From the NCBI GenBank assembly GCA_036394315.1, contig DASWFI010000054.1, positions 1-8,217 on the forward strand: 8,217 bases of DNA, written 5' to 3'. This document shows positions 4,038-8,217 of the stretch, piece by piece. The DNA is from DASWFI01 sp036394315 (GTDB lineage: Bacteria; Patescibacteriota; Doudnabacteria; UBA920; O2-02-FULL-48-8). A program made the translations under genes and the position numbers. Positions within the stretch are counted from its first letter, which is position 1. Every line of letters begins with the position of its first letter. Under the pieces are notes generated by a model that was not told the origin of the DNA, did no database searches, and worked only from the letters and a program-made list of their open reading frames with translations.

Positions 4038-4349
4038 ATGGATATTATTGATTTGCCGGAGCCAATAGAGTTTGATTGGGACGAGGCAAATAAAAATAAA
4101 ATTTGGTTAAAGCACAAGGTTTCAGCCGACGAATGTGAAGAAGCATTTGCTACCCAAAAAATTTTTAGCCAGCCTGACGAATTGCACTCTGGTAAAGAAA
4201 ACCGCTATATTTTAATAGGTCAGACGAAAAAGTTAAGATTTTTATTTATAGTATTTACTCTTAGAAAAAATAAGGTGCGTGTGATATCCGCGCGAAACAT
4301 GCACAGAAAGGAAGTAGATTTTTATGAAAAAGAAGCTGGTATTGCCTAA
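4038..4349 (+). CDS. brnT: BrnT-family toxin
   Basis: 103 residues. IEFDWDEANKNKIWLKHKVSADECEEAF is the BrnT N-terminal signature (F-x-W-D-x-x-K....KH.VS..EA), followed by the RYILIGQTKKLRFLFIVFTLRKNKVRVISARNMHRKEVDFYEK sheet and helix with the conserved R-V-I-S-A-R. BrnT folds like RelE and acts as a ribonuclease that arrests translation; BrnA neutralises it. The toxin-first order and the overlap with an RHH antitoxin gene match the brnTA arrangement. A Shine-Dalgarno site before the ATG is absent. It appears intact. Activity in this host is inferred. Confidence 0.88.
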   Translation: MDIIDLPEPIEFDWDEANKNKIWLKHKVSADECEEAFATQKIFSQPDELHSGKENRYILIGQTKKLRFLFIVFTLRKNKVRVISARNMHRKEVDFYEKEAGIA

Positions 4350-4590
4350 ATTTAAAAATGAAGATGAAGAAAGAAAATTTTGGGATAAATTTGACCTGAC
4401 CGAGTATTATGAACCAGGCGATTTTGTCCGTCTCCGATTTCCAAACCTCAAGCCGTCTTCGACTCCCATCTCAATCCGCCTGCCCAACCATATGATCTCA
4501 GAGCTGAAAGTCAAAGCCAATAGGCTTGATATCCCATATCAGGCTCTGATTAAACAAGCCATAGCTAAAGAATTAGTATCTAAAAAATAA
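4324..4590 (+). CDS. brnA: BrnA/CopG-type ribbon-helix-helix antitoxin
   Basis: 88 residues, overlapping the toxin gene by 26 nt in another frame, with its own ribosome site AAAGGAAG (4307-4314) inside the toxin gene. The N-terminal part (KNEDEERKFWDKFDLTEYYEPGDF) is the acidic/aromatic region that contacts the toxin in this family. The C-terminal part (TPISIRLPNHMISELKVKANRLDIPYQALIKQAIAKEL) is a ribbon-helix-helix DNA-binding domain, in which the ISIRL strand reads the operator. It probably represses the promoter at 4003-4031, and the repeats just upstream of that promoter are candidate binding sites. Confidence 0.87.
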   Translation: MKKKLVLPKFKNEDEERKFWDKFDLTEYYEPGDFVRLRFPNLKPSSTPISIRLPNHMISELKVKANRLDIPYQALIKQAIAKELVSKK

Positions 4591-4639
4591 TTACTACCCG
4601 CATAAATAATTGGACAAGCCGTGCAATAATCTGATTGGA

Positions 4640-4673
4640 CAAAATGACATCAGCGGAAGCTAATGTCATTTTG
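4640..4673. terminator. Stable hairpin with GGAA tetraloop, probable bidirectional terminator
   Basis: CAAAATGACAT (4640-4650) pairs perfectly with ATGTCATTTTG (4663-4673). After one C.A mismatch the stem continues AGC/GCT around a GGAA loop. It has AT-rich outer flanks rather than a long T-run. Two exact copies of ATTGGACAA (4609-4617, 4634-4642) precede it. It follows the antitoxin stop by 49 nt. Confidence 0.55.
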
Positions 4674-4734
4674 TTAATGCTATAAAAGTAGTCGACTGCT
4701 CGGAGCCTGGAAAAAATAATATAGCTACCGGTTG

Positions 4735-4786
4735 GCGTTTATTTTTGCTAAAGTATGGCCATGTCCAGATTTTTAAAAATAAACGC
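4735..4786 (+). promoter_or_regulatory. 12-bp inverted repeat enclosing the start codon of the lysozyme-like gene
   Basis: GCGTTTATTTTT (4735-4746) and AAAAATAAACGC (4775-4786) are perfectly complementary. The 28-nt loop between them holds both candidate start codons (4755, 4761). In the mRNA this would be a hairpin with the initiation site in its loop. A regulatory role is inferred. Confidence 0.45.
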
Positions 4787-5468
4787 ATTTATTGGATTAA
4801 TAGTTTTGTTTTTCGGAATGGTACCCTTGAGTTTGGCTCAGAATAATCCCAATGCCATTGTTGAGGGCGCCGTCCGTTTTTATTTTGCCGATGTGCCAGC
4901 CATGGCTGATATCGCGCGTTGTGAGACCGGATTCAGGCAATACAATCCCGACGGCTCGGCACTTCATGATGCGTCAGGCACTTACGTCGGGATTTTTCAG
5001 ATCAGCGAACGGATACACACAGCGAAAGCTAAATCCTTGGGGTTTGATATATCTACCATCGACGGCAATCTCGGCTATGCTCGGTACCTATATAATTCCA
5101 GCGGCACTGGGCCCTGGAAAGGATGCCTACCTGCTATACCGGCAAATCTTCCCAAAAACACGATCCAGGTACCATCTCCATCTGCCATCCCACCCGCACC
5201 TCGTGGATCGATAACTTTAAATTTGCGAATGGGCATGAGTAGTTCTCAGGTTTTATTAGTCCAACAAATTCTTAATCGCAATGGGTTTGTGATAGTGCAA
5301 GCGGGGCCCGGTTCTCCCGGTAATGAAACAATTTTTTTTGGATCGCTTACGCGTGAGGCTGTAAAGCGATTTCAATGCGCCAAGCAAATTGTTTGCGGCG
5401 GGGACGAAGCTACTACGGGTTATGGTAGGTTGGGATTTCGTACACGCAAAGTCCTCAATCAACTTTAA
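4755..5468 (+). CDS. Secreted lysozyme-like (transglycosylase-type) protein with C-terminal peptidoglycan-binding domain
   Basis: 237 residues from ATG 4755 (or 4761). Residues 5-28 (RFLK then INAFIGLIVLFFGMVPLSLA) are a Sec signal peptide with likely cleavage after LSLA. Residues about 45-124 look like a lysozyme-superfamily domain: IARCETGFRQYNPDG, with Glu57 as the expected catalytic acid, then YVGIFQISERIHTAKAKSLGFD, then NLGYARYLYNSSGTGPWKGC. Cys56 and Cys124 could form a disulphide. A Pro-rich linker (residues 138-150) leads to a peptidoglycan_binding_1-like domain (LRMGMSSSQVLLVQQILNRNGF ... FGSLTREAVKRFQ ... TRKVLNQL). The likely role is cutting or remodelling peptidoglycan outside the membrane. 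It is convergent with the beta-helix gene, with which it shares a terminator. Which glycosidic activity it has cannot be told from sequence alone. Confidence 0.82.
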   Translation: MAMSRFLKINAFIGLIVLFFGMVPLSLAQNNPNAIVEGAVRFYFADVPAMADIARCETGFRQYNPDGSALHDASGTYVGIFQISERIHTAKAKSLGFDISTIDGNLGYARYLYNSSGTGPWKGCLPAIPANLPKNTIQVPSPSAIPPAPRGSITLNLRMGMSSSQVLLVQQILNRNGFVIVQAGPGSPGNETIFFGSLTREAVKRFQCAKQIVCGGDEATTGYGRLGFRTRKVLNQL

Positions 5469-5476
5469 GGTAACCA

Positions 5477-5510
5477 AAAAAACACCTGACCATCTGGCCA
5501 GGTGTTTTTT
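5477..5510. terminator. Bidirectional intrinsic terminator between convergent genes
   Basis: AAAAAACACCTG (5477-5488) and CAGGTGTTTTTT (5499-5510) are a perfect 12-bp inverted repeat, with a further CCA/TGG pairing inside the loop. It has a T-run on both strands, 8 nt after the plus-strand stop and 11 nt beyond the minus-strand stop. This is the clearest terminator in the window. Confidence 0.92.
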
Positions 5511-5521
5511 GAGAATATTTT

Positions 5522-7888
5522 TTAAGTTTTAAATCCCACCACTGGACCCTGAGGGACTATTAAGTCATAATTGTTTGTCGGTACCACATCAGCAAATCCT
5601 CGTCCCCAGGACAGGAATACTGCTGCGGTTGGGAACGCATATCTGTAATCGGTACCCATGAAATAAATAGTGCCGTGGTCATTCACTAAAACTCCTCTAG
5701 TATGACGCCCATTACTGGTAAAAACTCCGTTTCCCACAGGGATATCGGTAGTATCTACGTTTTTTACATTAGACAATTTGAATCCTAAGCCTGTGAATAC
5801 AGTCATCGAGGCGAAGGGTCGTTTTTTGCCGTATTCCATAATATAGATAGTGCCTTTATCAAAGAGCAGGCTACCATCAGGATAGGTACTGTTAGGTAAG
5901 GGGATTGGTGACGGATTTGGTGCTGGGGAAGGAGACGGACTTGGAGAAGGTGAGGGGCTAGGACTTGGACTTGGGCTAGGAGAAGGTGTCGGGCTTGGCG
6001 CGGGTGATGGGGGTGGCGGAGGATTTGGAGTAGGGGTAGGGGTGGGTGATGGAGAGGGAGGTGGCGGGGGAGGTGGCGTAACGCTGCTATTACCTGAAAT
6101 GGTACCAGTAGTAGCCGTATTTAAAGCTGCGAAATCCACACCAAGATCCTTACCGTCAGTGCCGACGTTTTTGTATGAACTTATGGAACTTAAGCTGTAA
6201 TTGTTCTGGCTGAAATTTGTGAATCCCACATCAGACCAGGTTTTGGGAAAATAATTGCCTGAGTAATTAGCGAAGTTGCCGCTCCAGTCCGTCGGATCCG
6301 TACTGGAACGCTGTCCCATGATGATGTTTTTTGTAAACACACCTCCAGGAAAATAGCTGGTGAGCGAAAGATTGTCAAATCCGGCGGCACCGACGCCAAA
6401 TACGCCGTAAGAATTATGCGCTGCGATATTGTTAGTGAAGCTGAATCTTGCTTTAGTATAAAAAGTTGTGCTACTGTTTCCGTCTGCCGTGATCAAGTTT
6501 CCGGTATGGAAAGCGGTATTATGGTTGATTTCGATATCGTCAGGCCCAGGCTTATTAGCGCCGCTGGGAAGCAGTAACAAATAATCGTTTCCGAGATCGC
6601 CAGTTACCAGGTTTCTCCACTTATACCCATTCAGATCGTCGAATAAATTATTATAAATTTTGATTCGTTGCGTGCGTCCGGTAGATTGAGGGTAATTATA
6701 GTCATTACCCTGGAACGACACGCCGGCCCCCGAATGACGAACAATATTGTTTTGGAAAGTAATATCCGTAACAGCACACCACGGACAGTTTCCTCCCTGG
6801 TTGGTAGTGTTCATAAGCACCGCAGTACCGGCCTGGGAGTGGCTCCAGTTATTTTCTAAAATGTTTCCTTCCACCAGCACACGCTGCGCATTCTTGAGTT
6901 CAAACAAGTTTTTCACCGCCCATTCACGGCCATTGAAACTAGGATCGCCAGCTCGCCACGAAAAAGGTTTATACAAATAATTGCCCCGGAATTCAATATC
7001 AGCGGGAGTTAAATTTTCAACTCGCGGATCATCGCCTCCAAAAATTATATTTTCCCCGGCAGCTTCCAGATAATTGTTTGCTATTTTATAAGGCCCTGGC
7101 CCGTAAAGGCCGGCGATCGCCTGAGCATCCTGACCCACCACGTGGATATCGGAAATATATGAATCAATCACAGCAGAGGATTTACTATCCAGTCCGATCC
7201 CTCTTTTTACATTGAAGGCGGGAGATCCGTGAATGTAAAGCCGATCCAGAATAATATTGGACGGATAATTATTTAGCACCGACTGATCAGTGCAAACCAC
7301 ATAGGGATTGGTGCTGGTCGGACAATAGCTGTATGCAGACCCAAGTTGTATAAAAACATTGGAGTCATCATTGGGTGTTTTTTTTCTGACCTCGATTCCT
7401 ACCAGGCGGTAGTTATGTGCTCGATCTTCAGTCTGGATAGCTTGCTCGTTGGCGCCCGGAGCTTCTATCTTCGGCATCGCACCAGCGTTAGCTGGATTTA
7501 TTCGGGATCCTGCTGGAGTTATACCCGACATGTTGGAAGTTCGAATCACTATCCAACCGGAGCCCGATGTTTTATTTTTAAGAGTGATAGGCCCCGTAAA
7601 AGTCATAGTGTTGTCTACGACAATCTCGTCTCCCTGTGCAGCCTGATCGATTGCTGTTTGTAAGCTTGTATAGCAATTTGCGTCGGTGCCACAAGAGGGT
7701 TTTACATTTATTATCGTCCTATTTGAGGCGAGAGTGGGGTAGGAGGAGTCAATATAAACCCGAGGCAGTTCCGGACTTATGGCCGCCTTTATTTTTACGG
7801 GCTGAAGATCAAAAGTTCCAAATATAAGCAGAGCTATTAATGAAACAGTAAATAGCAGCGACCTTTTTTTGCTTAGGTGATTAAACAT
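5522..7888 (-). CDS. Large secreted right-handed beta-helix surface protein with Pro/Ser linker and C-terminal repeat module
   Basis: 788 residues. Residues 1-36 are a signal peptide (KKR, then LLFTVSLIALLIFGTF, then KAA). About 37-600 is a parallel beta-helix: pectate-lyase-like opening (CYTSLQTAIDQAAQGDEIVVDNTMTFTGPITLKN), then many short strand/turn rungs with N-N-I / N-N-Y / G-N-I ladders such as YRLVGIEVRKK, NIILDRLYIHGS, YKIANNYLEAAGENIIFGG and DIEFRGNYLYKP. Residues about 603-665 are a Pro/Ser/Thr low-complexity spacer, probably wall-spanning. Residues 679-788 hold two 60-residue-spaced repeats beginning GTIYIM and GTIYFM, each followed by F, VF, G and V at matching positions; I associate this module with CPR surface proteins. 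No LPXTG motif or terminal TM is seen. Likely polysaccharide binding or cleavage at the surface; a catalytic site is not identifiable. It has its own promoter 150 nt upstream. Confidence 0.82.
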   Translation of the reverse strand: MFNHLSKKRSLLFTVSLIALLIFGTFDLQPVKIKAAISPELPRVYIDSSYPTLASNRTIINVKPSCGTDANCYTSLQTAIDQAAQGDEIVVDNTMTFTGPITLKNKTSGSGWIVIRTSNMSGITPAGSRINPANAGAMPKIEAPGANEQAIQTEDRAHNYRLVGIEVRKKTPNDDSNVFIQLGSAYSYCPTSTNPYVVCTDQSVLNNYPSNIILDRLYIHGSPAFNVKRGIGLDSKSSAVIDSYISDIHVVGQDAQAIAGLYGPGPYKIANNYLEAAGENIIFGGDDPRVENLTPADIEFRGNYLYKPFSWRAGDPSFNGREWAVKNLFELKNAQRVLVEGNILENNWSHSQAGTAVLMNTTNQGGNCPWCAVTDITFQNNIVRHSGAGVSFQGNDYNYPQSTGRTQRIKIYNNLFDDLNGYKWRNLVTGDLGNDYLLLLPSGANKPGPDDIEINHNTAFHTGNLITADGNSSTTFYTKARFSFTNNIAAHNSYGVFGVGAAGFDNLSLTSYFPGGVFTKNIIMGQRSSTDPTDWSGNFANYSGNYFPKTWSDVGFTNFSQNNYSLSSISSYKNVGTDGKDLGVDFAALNTATTGTISGNSSVTPPPPPPPSPSPTPTPTPNPPPPPSPAPSPTPSPSPSPSPSPSPSPSPSPSPAPNPSPIPLPNSTYPDGSLLFDKGTIYIMEYGKKRPFASMTVFTGLGFKLSNVKNVDTTDIPVGNGVFTSNGRHTRGVLVNDHGTIYFMGTDYRYAFPTAAVFLSWGRGFADVVPTNNYDLIVPQGPVVGFKT
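5893..6080. repeat. Low-complexity Pro/Ser/Thr-coding tract, G-rich on the plus strand
   Basis: About 62 codons of Pro with Ser/Thr, read on the minus strand, form imperfect 6-nt repeats (CCNAGY-like). The plus strand carries clustered G-runs, for example GGGG (6033-6036), GGGG (6039-6042), GGG (6044-6046), GGG (6056-6058) and GGGGG (6066-6070), which could form a G-quadruplex on the template strand. Such tracts vary in length by slippage. Confidence 0.8.
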
Positions 7889-8041
7889 TATTTATTTTAG
7901 TTTATGAGTAATGAATGCGTTAGCTAATTTTACTTACGTTTCAGTCTACATACAAGCAAACGATTCCAGAACAGGATAAGATTTTTAGATTTTATTGTTT
8001 TTGATTTTTATTTCGGAACGAAAACTATAATTTATGTCAGT

Positions 8042-8070
8042 ATTATATCATATTTAAGAGAGTTGGTCAA
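8042..8070 (-). promoter_or_regulatory. Extended -10 promoter of the beta-helix gene
   Basis: On the minus strand, TTGACC (8070-8065) is followed after exactly 17 nt by TATAAT (8047-8042), and TGA precedes TATAAT, giving an extended -10 box. The start would be near 8035, leaving a leader of about 147 nt before ATG 7888. The leader contains a short TTTCG/CGAAA hairpin and no clear Shine-Dalgarno site at its end. The -35 box lies within about 10 nt of the probable IS left end. Confidence 0.75.
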
Positions 8071-8102
8071 GTTATGATATCGTAAGTTCAATGATCAAGT
8101 GC

Positions 8103-8140
8103 AACACCTAGAATATAGATAGCAATTAACGCTAGGTGTT
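8103..8140 (+). promoter_or_regulatory. Leader hairpin abutting the transposase start codon
   Basis: AACACCTAG (8103-8111) and CTAGGTGTT (8132-8140) are a perfect 9-bp inverted repeat whose right arm ends at the base before ATG 8141. In the mRNA it would occlude the ribosome entry region, which has no other visible ribosome site. Such hairpins can limit transposase translation; this role is inferred. Confidence 0.5.
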
Positions 8141-8217
8141 ATGAAAAAACAAATATATAGCCAATTAACCTTCTCTGAGCGGGAACAGATCCATTTCATG
8201 CTCTGGGACAAGCTTTC
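8141..8217 (+). CDS. IS30-family transposase, N-terminal fragment
   Basis: The visible 25 residues, MKKQIYSQLTFSEREQIHFM followed by LWDKL, match the N-terminal helix-turn-helix region of IS30 transposases (Y-x-Q-L-T-x-x-E-R-x-x-I). The frame is open to the window edge, so the DDE catalytic core lies outside. No Shine-Dalgarno site; a hairpin ends at the ATG. Family call is based on this short motif only, but the motif is distinctive. Confidence 0.72.
   Translation, partial: MKKQIYSQLTFSEREQIHFMLWDKL

Larger units (their letters stand above)
8081..8217 (+). mobile_element. Left end of an IS30-like insertion sequence (partial)
   Basis: An IS30-type transposase start is preceded by sequence (CGTAAGTTCAATGATCAAGT and following GCAACA, 8081-8106) that resembles, from memory, the IS30 terminal repeat with its TTCAAT and GCAACA blocks. 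The exact left boundary, the target duplication and the right end cannot be seen. The boundary is uncertain by perhaps 20 nt. Confidence 0.5.

Noticed and set aside
6190..7827. Several plus- and minus-strand ORFs of 63-105 codons inside the beta-helix gene
   Set aside because: All are shadows of the 788-codon minus-strand gene; none has its own ribosome site, signal or domain.

Overview
The window looks like part of a Patescibacteria (CPR / Parcubacteria-like) chromosome. This is an inference. It rests on the very large secreted right-handed beta-helix protein with a Pro/Ser linker and a C-terminal repeated GTIY..M / VF...G module, the short AT-rich genes with few Shine-Dalgarno sites, two promoters placed so that transcription would start on the ATG, and intergenic palindromes of a kind I associate with those genomes. 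TGA is used as a normal stop codon, which argues against the code-25 CPR lineages. There is no rRNA, tRNA or housekeeping gene to fix the taxonomy.

Layout. (1) 1-1660 is an AT-rich block of three small transcription units: the 3' end of a Cys-rich small protein, a one-TM anchored protein, and a Phd/YefM-RelE/ParE toxin-antitoxin pair. Each unit is followed closely by a copy of the same structured repeat of roughly 110-150 nt. (2) 1721-3917 is a more GC-rich block: a tandemly duplicated YdeI/OmdA-type protein, a possible small membrane ORF, an ArsR-type repressor with an SRPBCC/AHSA1 protein in one operon, and a PhnB-like VOC protein. (3) 4038-4590 is a second toxin-antitoxin operon, BrnT-BrnA. 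(4) 4755-7888 holds two convergent envelope genes that share one bidirectional terminator: a secreted lysozyme-like/peptidoglycan-binding protein (+) and the 788-residue beta-helix surface protein (-). (5) 7889-8217 holds the beta-helix promoter, back to back with the start of an IS30-like transposase that runs off the right edge.

How the parts fit. This is an accessory region built from small independent modules: two TA systems, a small regulator/ligand-binding cluster, envelope genes and an IS. Almost every junction carries a hairpin, a repeat or an operator-like palindrome. The most unusual item is the three-copy element at about 178-330, 814-930 and 1548-1660. Its central hairpin keeps a bulged C and a 4-nt loop while its base pairs change in a compensatory way, so selection on RNA (or single-stranded DNA) structure is likely. 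It sits just after each stop codon, giving a gene-plus-element cassette arrangement. I do not recognise it as a named RNA family or as a canonical integron attC site.
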